Shown piece by piece: positions 50,171 to 58,890 of a stretch of 64,000 nucleotides of DNA. The stretch spans positions 36,658 to 100,657 of the forward strand of contig UQCC01000009.1 of assembly GCA_900539325.1 (NCBI GenBank). The letters are read 5' to 3'. Source of the stretch: an uncultured Eubacterium sp. (GTDB taxonomy: Bacteria > Bacillota > Clostridia > Oscillospirales > Acutalibacteraceae). Every line of letters begins with the position of its first letter. Within the stretch, counting starts at the first letter, position 1. A program made the translations under genes and the position numbers. Below the pieces are notes generated by a model. The model worked only from the letters and a program-made list of their open reading frames with translations. It was not told the origin of the DNA and did no database searches.

Positions 50171-51247
50171 TTAATAAAACACAAGGTTTGTGTCGTTTTC
50201 GGTGATGTTGAGGACTGTGCCGTTGTTTGAAAAATGAAGTCTGCCGAAGATGCAGTCGTTGAAATCCTGCGATGAAAAGCTGTAAAAGTCGGTGTAGTCC
50301 TCGTCAATCGGAATTGAAGCGGTGAGGGTACAGATGTAGTATCTGTCGTTGTATTCCGAATTCTTTGCAGTCAAGCCGTATTTGCTTGCAAATTGCTCTG
50401 CACCTTTTTTGCTGTTAAACACAAAGTATATTTCGCCGTCGATAAACCACGATTTTTTGCCGTTTTTATCCTCTGTGTATTTGATTGTGTGCTGACCTTC
50501 AATAAACTCAACGCTCAAAACCCTGTGGTCGTTTGCCATTTCTGCCAAATCATTGTTGATCTGCGGGGTGTCGATTTTTTCAAAAAGTATAAGTTCATCT
50601 TCAACTTTTTTGTCGTTGTCGCCATCGGTGCACGAATATCTGCAATAACCGTCTTTGCCGTAAAATGTGTTGCCGACAAGATTGAATTTTTCGCCGTCAT
50701 ATTGGTATTCTGCAATTTTCGGAAAATCATTGTCATACTTCTTTTGCGAAGTGATGTATATGTCGTTTGCGCCGTATTTTGCACTGCCGTCAAGCTTATT
50801 GAAAGAGATTGTGTAGTCCTCGCACTCGGCATTTACACCGATTGTTTTGCCGTCTTCCAAAATATATTTAACGGTTAAACTCTTGCCGGAATTCGACTTG
50901 ATGTAATAATCAAAAGAATTTTCGCCGTATCCGATATACTTTTTGTATACAATATTGCCGTTTCTGTCGTAATAATCGATTGTTCCTGTGGCTGATTCGT
51001 CATCTTTTTCCTCAACTTTTTTCAGTCCCTCAACTTCCATATAGTGATTCAAATCAACGGTTGATGCGTCATTCATAACCTCATCGGGCGTCATAAGTCC
51101 CTCGGTGTCGGTGTTGAAACCCGTGGTGGCTTTGGCGGTGGTTGGTGCTTCGGTGGTCGGCTTGTCGTTTTCGGTCGGTTTTGAGCAAGCCGAAAAGACG
51201 GTGAAAATCATTGCCGTTGCCATAAGTACGCATAATAATTTTTTCAT
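50171..51247 (-). CDS. Lipoprotein of unknown function
   Basis: 358 residues. Signal peptide MKKLLCVLMATAMIFTVF with lipobox FSAC, then a Thr/Pro/Glu-rich spacer (about 20-45) and a mixed beta domain with short repeated hairpins (GTIDYYDRNGNIVYKKYIGY; KYDNDFPKIAEYQYDGEKFN). No family recognised. It heads the block of unknown genes and ends just before the AraC regulator, which is read in the same direction with a 39-bp gap. Confidence 0.72.
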   Translation of the reverse strand: MKKLLCVLMATAMIFTVFSACSKPTENDKPTTEAPTTAKATTGFNTDTEGLMTPDEVMNDASTVDLNHYMEVEGLKKVEEKDDESATGTIDYYDRNGNIVYKKYIGYGENSFDYYIKSNSGKSLTVKYILEDGKTIGVNAECEDYTISFNKLDGSAKYGANDIYITSQKKYDNDFPKIAEYQYDGEKFNLVGNTFYGKDGYCRYSCTDGDNDKKVEDELILFEKIDTPQINNDLAEMANDHRVLSVEFIEGQHTIKYTEDKNGKKSWFIDGEIYFVFNSKKGAEQFASKYGLTAKNSEYNDRYYICTLTASIPIDEDYTDFYSFSSQDFNDCIFGRLHFSNNGTVLNITENDTNLVFY

Positions 51248-51286
51248 AAAAACATCTCCTTTTATTTAGGCGAACACAGTTCGCCC

Positions 51287-52135
51287 CTATATTATTTTGT
51301 TTCGGTATTGTGACGGTGTCATATTTTTTCTGCGTTTGAACATTCGGTTAAAGTAGCTTAAATCGTTGAAACCGCACGACAACGCAATTTCCGTTATCGA
51401 CAAATCGGGCAGTCGCAACTGCTCCGCCGCACATTCAATTCGGTAATAGTTGAGGTAATCAATCGGTGATTTGCCCGTAAGTTCCTTGAACGCTCGGCAA
51501 AAATATTGCGAATTGAGGTGAGCCTCTCTTGCCAAATCGTCAAGAGTGAGCGGCTTTGAATAATCGTTTCTGATTTTTGTCAGCACCCGTTTTATCTGCT
51601 TGTTTTTGCGGTAGACCGTGTCAAAATCGTCCGTTCGGCAGGGAGATTTTTGCTCAAGCACTTCGCCGATGAACTGCCACAAAAGTCCTGTTGTTGTAAA
51701 AGTATAAGTTGAGCCTTCCTTTTCCATATTAACAAAAAGCTCGTCAACGATTTGTCCGCACTTTGATGTGCCGTCAAATATCATTTCACCCACGCTGCCG
51801 TTGTCAAGCGACGAATTATATTTTTCAAGGCACTGAGACGATTGCGATAAAAACCGCTCAATGTCAAAAACAACACATTCGTATATGCAGTTTTGGGGCG
51901 TTCCGCCGTGGATAAATTCACCGGGGATAAATGCACTCTGCCCTTTTTGCAAAGTGTATGCCGTGCCGTTGATTGTCAGATGAAGTTTGCCGTCAAGCAC
52001 AAGAATAAGCTCACATTCCATATGCCAATGAAACGGCATTTCATATTGCGGATGATTGATGTCTACATAATATAATTGTATAGGAAACCCAAATGTGCCG
52101 CGCACCTGATTTTCCTGATAGCCTAAATATCGCAT
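51287..52135 (-). CDS. AraC-family transcription regulator, probable activator of the fucose operon
   Basis: A 282-residue protein. The N-terminal cupin sensor domain has FHWHMECELILVLDGKLHLT and AFIPGEFIHGG. The C-terminal double helix-turn-helix has LTLDDLAREAHLNSQYFCRA and ITEIALSCGFNDLSYFNRMF. It is transcribed away from fucA from overlapping divergent promoters, the usual place for a sugar-responsive activator such as RhaS or FucR. The inducer is probably fucose or fuculose phosphate (inference). Confidence 0.88.
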   Translation of the reverse strand: MRYLGYQENQVRGTFGFPIQLYYVDINHPQYEMPFHWHMECELILVLDGKLHLTINGTAYTLQKGQSAFIPGEFIHGGTPQNCIYECVVFDIERFLSQSSQCLEKYNSSLDNGSVGEMIFDGTSKCGQIVDELFVNMEKEGSTYTFTTTGLLWQFIGEVLEQKSPCRTDDFDTVYRKNKQIKRVLTKIRNDYSKPLTLDDLAREAHLNSQYFCRAFKELTGKSPIDYLNYYRIECAAEQLRLPDLSITEIALSCGFNDLSYFNRMFKRRKNMTPSQYRNKII

Positions 52136-52174
52136 AATTTCACCTAAAATGTCAATATTGTCCTACTACTTATC

Positions 52175-52213
52175 ATTATACACCTTGTTTTATATAAAAA
52201 TCAACTATATAAT
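52175..52213. promoter_or_regulatory. Divergent overlapping promoters of araC-type gene and fucose operon
   Basis: Plus strand: TTGTTT (52185), 17 bp, TATAAT (52208). Minus strand: TTGATT (52199-52204), 18 bp, TATAAT (52175-52180). The two overlap almost fully, so one bound regulator can affect both. Confidence 0.6.
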
Positions 52214-52247
52214 AAAAATATAGTATTATTGAAAGGAATATTTAACT

Positions 52248-52958
52248 ATGGATATTGAAACAATCAAAGAGCAAATCTGTGATGTGTGCCATAAGATGTG
52301 GCAACTCGGTTGGGTTGCTGCCAATGACGGCAATGTAAGCGCATTGCTTGAGGACGGCACAATCCTTGCAACACCGACAGGTATGAGCAAGTCATTCATC
52401 ACTCCTGACAAGCTCATCAGAATCGACAGAGAGGGTAATGTTCTTGAGGCAGCCGAGGGACTTCGTCCTTCAAGCGAAATCAAAATGCACCTTCGTTGTT
52501 ACGACAAAAGACCCGATGTAACAAGCGTAATCCACGCACACCCACCGGGAGCAACAGGCTTTGCAGTGGCTCACAAGGCAATGGATATGTACAATATGAT
52601 TGAGGATGTAGCGGCAATCGGTGCAGTTCCTCTCACACCGTACGGCACTCCGTCAACAACGGAAGTTCCCGATGCAATCGAGCCATATCTTGAGGAACAC
52701 GATGTTATGCTTCTTGAAAACCACGGCGCTCTTGCAGTAGGCAGTGATGTAATCACAGCTTTTTACAGAATGGAAAGCCTTGAACTTTGGGCAAAAATCA
52801 CAATCAATGCCGTTATCCTCGGCGGAAGCCACGACATTGACCAAAAAAACATCCAAAAACTCATCGACCTCAGAAGCTATTACAGAATCACAGGTCGTCA
52901 TCCGGGCTATAAGGTATTCAATCCTGAGGACGAAATGCTCCACAAAAAGGAGGACTGA
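52248..52958 (+). CDS. fucA: L-fuculose-phosphate aldolase (class II aldolase)
   Basis: A 236-residue zinc aldolase. NDGNVSALLEDGTILATPTG near residue 24 is the phosphate-binding loop, PSSEIKMHLRCY has the catalytic Glu, VIHAHPPGATGF carries the HxH zinc ligands, and LLENHGALAVG the third His. It cleaves L-fuculose-1-phosphate to dihydroxyacetone phosphate and L-lactaldehyde. First gene of the fucose operon. The product lactaldehyde would be handled by FucO at 6.3 kb. Confidence 0.9.
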   Translation: MDIETIKEQICDVCHKMWQLGWVAANDGNVSALLEDGTILATPTGMSKSFITPDKLIRIDREGNVLEAAEGLRPSSEIKMHLRCYDKRPDVTSVIHAHPPGATGFAVAHKAMDMYNMIEDVAAIGAVPLTPYGTPSTTEVPDAIEPYLEEHDVMLLENHGALAVGSDVITAFYRMESLELWAKITINAVILGGSHDIDQKNIQKLIDLRSYYRITGRHPGYKVFNPEDEMLHKKED

Positions 52959-52960
52959 TT

Positions 52961-53401
52961 ATGCTCAAAGGTATCAATCCTATCGTTTCACCCGAACTCC
53001 TCAAGGCTCTTTGCGAGATGGGGCACGGTGACGAACTTGTAATTGCAGACGGCAATTTTCCTTGCGAAAGCGTTGGCAAAAACGCAATCGTTGTTCGTGC
53101 GGACGGACATTCAACAACCGATGTTTTGGACGCTGTTTTGTCACTTATTCCGCTTGATACATACACCGAAAAGCCTGTTGCACTTATGGAAGTTGTCAAG
53201 GGTGACAACACGCCGACTCCTGCAATTTGGGCAGAGTACGACAAGCTTTTAAACAAATACGAGCCTGACCATCACGATATTGAAATGACAGAGCGTTTTG
53301 CTTTTTATGAAAGAGCAAAGAATGCTTATCTCATCATCGCAACAGGCGAAACCGCAATTTACGCAAATGTTTTGCTCAAAAAAGGAGTAGTAACAGTATG
53401 A
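52961..53401 (+). CDS. fucU: L-fucose mutarotase (RbsD/FucU family)
   Basis: A 146-residue protein, nearly collinear with E. coli FucU: LKGINPIVSPELLKALCEMG, HGDELVIADGNFP, RFAFYERAKNAYLIIATGE and ILLKKGV-type ending (NVLLKKGVVTV). It interconverts alpha and beta fucose pyranose forms. Starts 2 bp after fucA behind GGAGG and overlaps the kinase gene by 4 bp (ATGA). Confidence 0.93.
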   Translation: MLKGINPIVSPELLKALCEMGHGDELVIADGNFPCESVGKNAIVVRADGHSTTDVLDAVLSLIPLDTYTEKPVALMEVVKGDNTPTPAIWAEYDKLLNKYEPDHHDIEMTERFAFYERAKNAYLIIATGETAIYANVLLKKGVVTV

Positions 53402-54807
53402 GCCGAGTATTAGCATTCGACTTTGGTGCGTCAACGGGCAGGGCAATCCTTGCCGAATACAAAAACGGCAAAATCGAGTACAACGAGGTTCACCGTTTTG
53501 ACAATGTCCTCACCGAAAAAGACGGGCATCTCCGCTGGGATTTTCCGTATCTTTTGGGCGAAGTAAAAAAGGCGATAGAACTTGCCGACAATGCGGACTC
53601 TCTTGCTTTTGACACTTGGGGCGTTGATTACGGACTTGTAAACGCTGACGGAGAAATTGCCGACTTGCCGATTTGCTACCGTGACGGCAGAACAAAGGAC
53701 GCACCTCAAAAAATATTTGAGAGCATTTCTCAAACGGATTTGTACAAAAAAACAGGCAATCAGATTATGCCGATTAACACCCTCTTTCAACTTTTGACAG
53801 AGGAAAACGACAGCGCCGATATGTTCCTGTTTATGCCCGACCTCTTTGCTTATGCACTTTGCGGAGCAAAAACAGCGGAGCAAACAATCGCCTCAACATC
53901 TCAAATGCTTAATTTGAAAAATGCCGAGTGGCAAAAGGATGTTTTTGCACTCACCGGCAAGAGCGAAAATATGCTTCCGCCTATCGTTGAAAGTGCAACC
54001 GTTGCAGGAGAATACAACGGCATAAAGGTCATCAAGGTTGCAGGCCACGACACACAGTGTGCTGTTTGTGCAATGCCGAGCGTTGACGGAGAAGAAGCGG
54101 CGTTCCTTTCTTGCGGAACTTGGTCGCTCATCGGCTGTGAATGTGACGAGCCGATTCTCACTCAAAAGAGTATGGAGGACGAACTTTCAAACGAACTCGG
54201 TGCAAACGGCAAAATCAATTACCTAAAGAATATCAGCGGTTTGTGGCTGATTCAGGAAATCAGACGCAATTTCAGAGAAGAGGGCAAGAACTATTCCTAT
54301 AACGATATGGAACAGCTTGCAAGGAATGAAAAGCCGTTTGAATTTTTCATTGACCCGGACGAGGACATCTTTGCTTCTCCAAAGGATATGCCTAAAAAAA
54401 TCCGTGATTATTGCAAAAAGACGGGTCAAGGCGAGCCTCAATCGGACGGTGCTTTGGTTAGATGTATCTACGAGAGCCTTGCAATGAAGTACCGTTTTGC
54501 AATCAAGCAGATTGAAGAAAACACGGGCAAACGCTTTGATGTGCTTCATCTCCTCGGCGGCGGCACAAAGGACAGCTTCCTTTGTCAGATGACAGCCGAC
54601 AGCCTCAATTTGCCTGTTGTTGCAGGTCCGACAGAGGCAACCGCTCTCGGCAATATCATTCTTCAGCTCATCGCACTCGGCGATATTGAAGATGTCAATG
54701 CCGGCAGAACAATTATAAAATCACAGGAAAATCTAAAAGAGTACAAGCCAATCAATCCTCAAAGTTTTGAGGAGGCTTACGAAAAATTTTTAAACGCTAT
54801 AAAATAA
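53398..54807 (+). CDS. FGGY sugar kinase of the rhamnulokinase type, acting as fuculokinase
   Basis: 469 residues. N-terminal FGGY signature LAFDFGASTGRAILAEYKNG and DTWGVDYGLVN, both typical of RhaB rather than E. coli FucK. The catalytic Asp is in VAGHDTQCAV; ATP-binding motifs are FLSCGTWSLIG and LHLLGGGTKDSFLCQ. The operon holds fucose isomerase, mutarotase and aldolase and no rhamnose genes, so the natural substrate is most likely L-fuculose, possibly also L-rhamnulose. Start overlaps fucU by 4 bp. Confidence 0.88.
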   Translation: MSRVLAFDFGASTGRAILAEYKNGKIEYNEVHRFDNVLTEKDGHLRWDFPYLLGEVKKAIELADNADSLAFDTWGVDYGLVNADGEIADLPICYRDGRTKDAPQKIFESISQTDLYKKTGNQIMPINTLFQLLTEENDSADMFLFMPDLFAYALCGAKTAEQTIASTSQMLNLKNAEWQKDVFALTGKSENMLPPIVESATVAGEYNGIKVIKVAGHDTQCAVCAMPSVDGEEAAFLSCGTWSLIGCECDEPILTQKSMEDELSNELGANGKINYLKNISGLWLIQEIRRNFREEGKNYSYNDMEQLARNEKPFEFFIDPDEDIFASPKDMPKKIRDYCKKTGQGEPQSDGALVRCIYESLAMKYRFAIKQIEENTGKRFDVLHLLGGGTKDSFLCQMTADSLNLPVVAGPTEATALGNIILQLIALGDIEDVNAGRTIIKSQENLKEYKPINPQSFEEAYEKFLNAIK

Positions 54808-54829
54808 ATTTGTAAAGGAGTAAATTTTT

Positions 54830-56614
54830 ATGAATTATCCTAAAATCGGTATCCGTCCTGTAATCGACGGCAGATGGGGCGGCGTGCGTGAAAGCCTTGA
54901 AAAGCAAACAATGGGTATGGCAACTTCTGCCGCAAAACTCATTGAAGAAAATCTTTGCTATCCTGACGGCACACCTGTTCAGTGCGTAGTTTCAAACACA
55001 ACTATCGGCGGCGGTGCAGAAGCTGCTGCTTGCGAGGAACAGTTCTCAACAGAAAATGTTGTTGCAACTCTTTCCGTAACTCCTTGCTGGTGCTACGGTA
55101 TGGAAACATATGACAACAATCCAAAAACAATCAAGGCTGTTTGGGGCTTCAACGGTACAGAAAGACCGGGTGCGGTTTATCTTGCCGCTGTTATGGCTGC
55201 TTATGCACAAAAGGGTATGCCTGCATTCTCAATTTACGGCCACGATGTTCAGGATATGGACGACAAGTCAATCCCTGCCGATGTTGCGGAAAAGATTTTG
55301 CGTTTTGCAAAATGTGCCGTATCTGTTGGTTGGATGAAGAATAAGTCATATGTAAACCTCGGCGGTATCGCAATGGGTATCGCAGGCTCATATTGTGATG
55401 CTGATTTCTTCCAGAAGTATCTCGGCATCCGTCCTGAGTGGGTTGATATGACAGAAATCGTACGCAGAATTACACTTGAAATCTACGACCACGACGAATA
55501 CGACAAGGCTATCGCTTGGGTAAAGGCCAACTGCAAGGAAGGCTTTGATGTAAACGCAGGCAAGGACTTCCCTGAAATTATCAGAAAGTCAAAAGTTGTT
55601 TCTCCTGACAAGGATTGGGAGTTCATCACAAAGATGACACTTATCGTTCGTGACATTCTTTTCGGCAACAAGAAGCTTGACGAAATGGGCTGGCACGAGG
55701 AAGCACTCGGCAAAAACGCTGTTGCAGGCGGTTTCCAAGGACAGAGAAATTGGACAGACTGGCTTCCGAACGCAGACTTCACAGAGGCTATTATGGCTTC
55801 AACATTCGACTGGAACGGCAAGAAAATGCCAACTCCTTTCGCAACAGAAAACGACACACTCAACGGTGCTTCAATGATTCTCGGCACTCTTGTTTCTGAC
55901 ACCGCTCCTTGTTTCCACGATGTTCGTACATATTGGAGCCCTGACGCTTGCGAGCGTGTAACAGGTATGCGTCCTGACGGTGTTGCAAAAGACGGCTTTA
56001 TTCACCTCATCAACTCGGGTGCAACTGCTCTTGACGGTTGCGGTGCTTCAAAAAACGAAAACGGCGAATGCTGTATGAAACCGTTCTGGAAGATGACAGA
56101 AGCCGACATCAAGGCTTGCATTGATGCAACAGATTGGTGCAGAGCAAACTATGAATACTTCCGTGGCGGCGGATTTTCATCACACTTCCGTTGCAAGGCA
56201 GAAATGCCTGTAACAATGCTCCGTATCAACATTGTTGACGGTATCGGTCCTGTTCTTCAGCTTGCTGAGGGTTACACAGTTGACCTCCCTGACCAAATCC
56301 ACAACACTATCGATCAGCGTACAGACAAGACTTGGCCTACAACTTGGTTTGCTCCGACCCTCACAGGCAAGGGTGCATTCAAGGATGTTTACAGCGTTAT
56401 GGCAAATTGGGGCGCTAACCACGGCGTAACAATCTACGGTCATGTCGGCGACAAGCTCATCACTCTTGCTTCAATGCTCCGCATTCCTGTAAATATGCAC
56501 AATGTTTCGGACGACAGAATTTTCCGTCCGCAATGCTGGGCAGCATTCGGCACAGATGATGTTCAGTCAGCAGATTACGAAGCTTGCAAAACATACGGCG
56601 CTCTTTATAAATAA
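54830..56614 (+). CDS. fucI: L-fucose isomerase
   Basis: 594 residues, matching E. coli FucI (591). It opens KIGIRPVIDGRWGGVRESLE, then NTTIGGGAEAAACEEQF, TLSVTPCWCYGMET and WGFNGTERPGAVYL. The manganese-site region includes TMG-type EVVRRI-like DMTEIVRRITLEIYDHDEYD, and the C-terminal HGVTIYGHVGDKL supplies the final His. It converts fucose to fuculose (arabinose to ribulose in some cases). Last gene of the operon; AAAGGAG ribosome site. Confidence 0.95.
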   Translation: MNYPKIGIRPVIDGRWGGVRESLEKQTMGMATSAAKLIEENLCYPDGTPVQCVVSNTTIGGGAEAAACEEQFSTENVVATLSVTPCWCYGMETYDNNPKTIKAVWGFNGTERPGAVYLAAVMAAYAQKGMPAFSIYGHDVQDMDDKSIPADVAEKILRFAKCAVSVGWMKNKSYVNLGGIAMGIAGSYCDADFFQKYLGIRPEWVDMTEIVRRITLEIYDHDEYDKAIAWVKANCKEGFDVNAGKDFPEIIRKSKVVSPDKDWEFITKMTLIVRDILFGNKKLDEMGWHEEALGKNAVAGGFQGQRNWTDWLPNADFTEAIMASTFDWNGKKMPTPFATENDTLNGASMILGTLVSDTAPCFHDVRTYWSPDACERVTGMRPDGVAKDGFIHLINSGATALDGCGASKNENGECCMKPFWKMTEADIKACIDATDWCRANYEYFRGGGFSSHFRCKAEMPVTMLRINIVDGIGPVLQLAEGYTVDLPDQIHNTIDQRTDKTWPTTWFAPTLTGKGAFKDVYSVMANWGANHGVTIYGHVGDKLITLASMLRIPVNMHNVSDDRIFRPQCWAAFGTDDVQSADYEACKTYGALYK

Positions 56615-56631
56615 AACATTATTGCAAAACA

Positions 56632-56657
56632 AAAAGGTTGGGATTTCCCAACCTTTT
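56632..56657 (+). terminator. Terminator of the fucose operon
   Basis: A 12-bp stem AAAAGGTTGGGA / TCCCAACCTTTT closing on TT (so a 4-nt loop in practice), followed by CGTTTT. Confidence 0.88.
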
Positions 56658-56690
56658 CGTTTTACAAATTATTTCAGCCGAATAAAGATT

Positions 56691-56730
56691 AAATACTTGC
56701 TTTAGTTAAAATACCAAAGCAAGTATTTTT
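56691..56730. terminator. Second, bidirectional terminator behind fucI
   Basis: A 13-bp stem AAATACTTGCTTT / AAAGCAAGTATTT, 12-nt loop, T run on the plus strand. It may back up the first terminator and end the uxuA operon from the other side. Confidence 0.75.
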
Positions 56731-56752
56731 CATTTTATATAAGACTTCTCGA

Positions 56753-56881
56753 TACACCGCCGAGTTGCAAAATCCGAATTTGCCGTTCGTCGGATTTAAA
56801 AACGAGGAAAATTTGGATTTATTGTAACGAGAGCTGTGTCGTTGTACACCGCCGAGTTGCAAAAATACGAATTTGACCGTT
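56753..56881. repeat. Two imperfect direct repeats of about 36 bp
   Basis: Copies at 56753-56787 and 56845-56881 share an identical 20-bp core TACACCGCCGAGTTGCAAAA and then CGAATTTG, 92 bp apart. The first copy also contains a hairpin AAATCCGA / TCGGATTT (56770-56777, 56790-56797). Confidence 0.7.
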
Positions 56882-56883
56882 TT

Positions 56884-57732
56884 TTAAACGCCTGAATATG
56901 CGTTGAAACCGCCGTCAACGGGTATATTTACACCTGTGATAAATCCGCTGTACGCCTCATCGCAAAGGAAGAGGAGTGTTCCGTCAAGTTCTTCAGGCTC
57001 GCCGAAACGGTCCATAGGAGTTGCGGCAAGAATTTTGCCTGTACGGGCGGTAGGAGTGCCGTCCTCATTCCAAAGGAGAGCGGCGTTTTGCTTTGTTGAG
57101 AAGAAGCCCGGAGCGATTGCGTTTACTCTGATACCCATAGGGGCAAAGTGAACAGCCATCCATTCGGTGAAATTCTTTACAGCAGCTTTAGCCGCAGAAT
57201 ATGCAGGAATACGGGTGAGAGGTCTGAACGCATTCATCGAAGTTATCATAACGATGCAAGCGTGCTCTTTTGCCACCATATCTCTTGCAAAAACCTGAGT
57301 AGGAATAAGAGTGCCGAGGAAATTGAGATTGAATACAAACGAAATTCCGTCTGCATCAAGGTCAAAGAAAGTTTTTACATTTTCATCCTTTTGAACAAGG
57401 TCGATTTGCTCCAAAGTGTCCTTTGTTGTTGTGCCCTTTGGATTGTTGCCGCCGGCACCGTTGAGAAGAATATCACAGGTACCGAGCTTTTCGTTAATCG
57501 TTTTTCTTGCGGCTTGCATTGACTCCTGATTGAGTACATTGCAGCCTACGGCAATGGCAACGCCGCCGTCTGCGGTGATTTCATCGGCGCACTTTTGTGC
57601 TGCCTCTTCGTTTAAATCAAGAATGGCAACCTTGCAGCCCTGCTTTGCCAAAGTCTTTGCAAACTGTCCGCAAAGAACTCCGCCGCCGCCTGTTACAACC
57701 GCAACTCTGCCTTTTAAATTTTCATGTGTCAT
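56884..57732 (-). CDS. SDR-family D-mannonate oxidoreductase (fructuronate reductase)
   Basis: The start at 57732 (AGAGGACA before it) is preferred over an upstream codon that would overlap uxuA; 282 residues. Rossmann motif AVVTGGGGVLCGQFAKTLA, LLNGAGGNNP, catalytic Ser in MITSMNAF, YSAAKAAVKNF (Tyr-x3-Lys), and C-terminal VNIPVDGGFNAYSG. The insertion around GGNNPKGTTTKDTL is typical of the mannonate/fructuronate SDR subgroup. Directly after uxuA (29 bp), so it should reduce fructuronate to mannonate, the step before UxuA. Confidence 0.88.
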   Translation of the reverse strand: MTHENLKGRVAVVTGGGGVLCGQFAKTLAKQGCKVAILDLNEEAAQKCADEITADGGVAIAVGCNVLNQESMQAARKTINEKLGTCDILLNGAGGNNPKGTTTKDTLEQIDLVQKDENVKTFFDLDADGISFVFNLNFLGTLIPTQVFARDMVAKEHACIVMITSMNAFRPLTRIPAYSAAKAAVKNFTEWMAVHFAPMGIRVNAIAPGFFSTKQNAALLWNEDGTPTARTGKILAATPMDRFGEPEELDGTLLFLCDEAYSGFITGVNIPVDGGFNAYSGV

Positions 57733-57761
57733 TTTATTGTCCTCTGTATTTGAATTGATGT

Positions 57762-58826
57762 TTATTTTCTCGACTTCTCCACAGCTTCCCAAAGACCGTT
57801 GAGATAGCATGCACCGAGTGCTCTGTCATAAAGACCGTAACCCGGACGGGCAACTTCGCCCCAAATCATTCTGCCGTGGTCAGGGCGGATGTATCCGTCA
57901 AAGCCGACCTCCTGCAAAGCCTTTACAATCTCGTACATATCAAGCGAACCGGCATTGCTTTCGTGTGCGGTTTCGTTGAACCATTGATTGTTGATTTGAA
58001 CATTGCGAAGATGAGCAAAATAAATTCTGTCGCCTGCCGCCTTGATAATTTCAACCATATCATTATTCGGGCTTGCACCGAGTGAGCCTGTGCAAAGAGT
58101 TAAACCGTTGTACTTTGACGGCACCATTGCAAGCAGCTTTTCAACAGCAGCCTTGTCTGTGATAATTCTCGGAAGGCCGAAAATGCTCCACGGCGGGTCA
58201 TCCGGATGTATTGCCATTTTGACATCACATTCCTCACAAGTAGGCATAATCGCTTCAAGAAAATATTTGAGGTTTGCCCACAAATCGTCCGCAGTGACAT
58301 CCTTGTATTTTTCAAAAAGCTCTTTGATTTCGCCCATACGCTCGGTTTCCCAACCCGGCATTGCATAACCGTTTGAGTTGTCGTCAATCTCTTTGAACAT
58401 ATCCTCTGGTGACTTGCCCTCTACCTGCTTGCCGTCATAGCAAAGGCAGGTTGAGCCGTCAGGCAAAGGCATATAAAGGTCTGTTCTCGTCCAGTCAAAA
58501 ACAGGCATAAAGTTGTAGCAGATTACCTTTATGCCAACCTTTGAAAGATTGCGAATAGACTCCTTGTAATTTTCGATATACTTTTCTCTTGTCGGCAGGC
58601 CGATTTTAATATCCTCGTGCACATTTACACTTTCTATGCACTCCATAGTAAGCCCGGCAGCAGTGATTTCATCATACATTGCCTGAACCCTGTCCATAGT
58701 CCACGCTTCGCCGGCAGGCAAATCGTGAAGTGCAGGCACAACGCCGACTACATTTGGTATTTGCTTGATTTGTTCAAGAGAAACAGTATCTTTCTCCTTA
58801 CCAAACCAGCGAAATGTCATTTGCAT
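57762..58826 (-). CDS. uxuA: Mannonate dehydratase
   Basis: 354 residues, family-typical. It opens MQMTFRWFGKEKDTVSLEQI and GVVPALHDLPAGEAW, with KVICYNFMPVFDWTRTDL, MAIHPDDPPWSIFGLPRI (metal ligands), LCTGSLGASPNND, YFAHLRNVQ and IRPDHGRMIWGE. It dehydrates D-mannonate to 2-keto-3-deoxygluconate, the substrate of KdgK at 37.4 kb. Heads its operon with a consensus promoter and a GGAGG site; two closely spaced ATGs (58826, 58820) are possible. Confidence 0.95.
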   Translation of the reverse strand: MQMTFRWFGKEKDTVSLEQIKQIPNVVGVVPALHDLPAGEAWTMDRVQAMYDEITAAGLTMECIESVNVHEDIKIGLPTREKYIENYKESIRNLSKVGIKVICYNFMPVFDWTRTDLYMPLPDGSTCLCYDGKQVEGKSPEDMFKEIDDNSNGYAMPGWETERMGEIKELFEKYKDVTADDLWANLKYFLEAIMPTCEECDVKMAIHPDDPPWSIFGLPRIITDKAAVEKLLAMVPSKYNGLTLCTGSLGASPNNDMVEIIKAAGDRIYFAHLRNVQINNQWFNETAHESNAGSLDMYEIVKALQEVGFDGYIRPDHGRMIWGEVARPGYGLYDRALGACYLNGLWEAVEKSRK

Positions 58827-58858
58827 ACGCTATTCCTCCGTTGTTTTAATTCTCTTTA

Positions 58859-58887
58859 ATTTTAGCACAACACAAAAGCATATTCAA
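58859..58887 (-). promoter_or_regulatory. uxuA operon promoter
   Basis: Minus-strand TTGAAT (58882-58887), 17-bp spacer, TAAAAT (58859-58864), placed immediately beyond the yqfD stop codon. Confidence 0.7.
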
Positions 58888-58890
58888 CCG

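Noticed and set aside
52961..53401. Ribose pyranase (RbsD) as identity of the FucU-family gene
   Set aside because: The sequence follows FucU much more closely and it lies within a fucose operon.
56753..56881. CRISPR array
   Set aside because: Only two imperfect repeats 92 bp apart, no regular spacers and no cas genes anywhere in the window.
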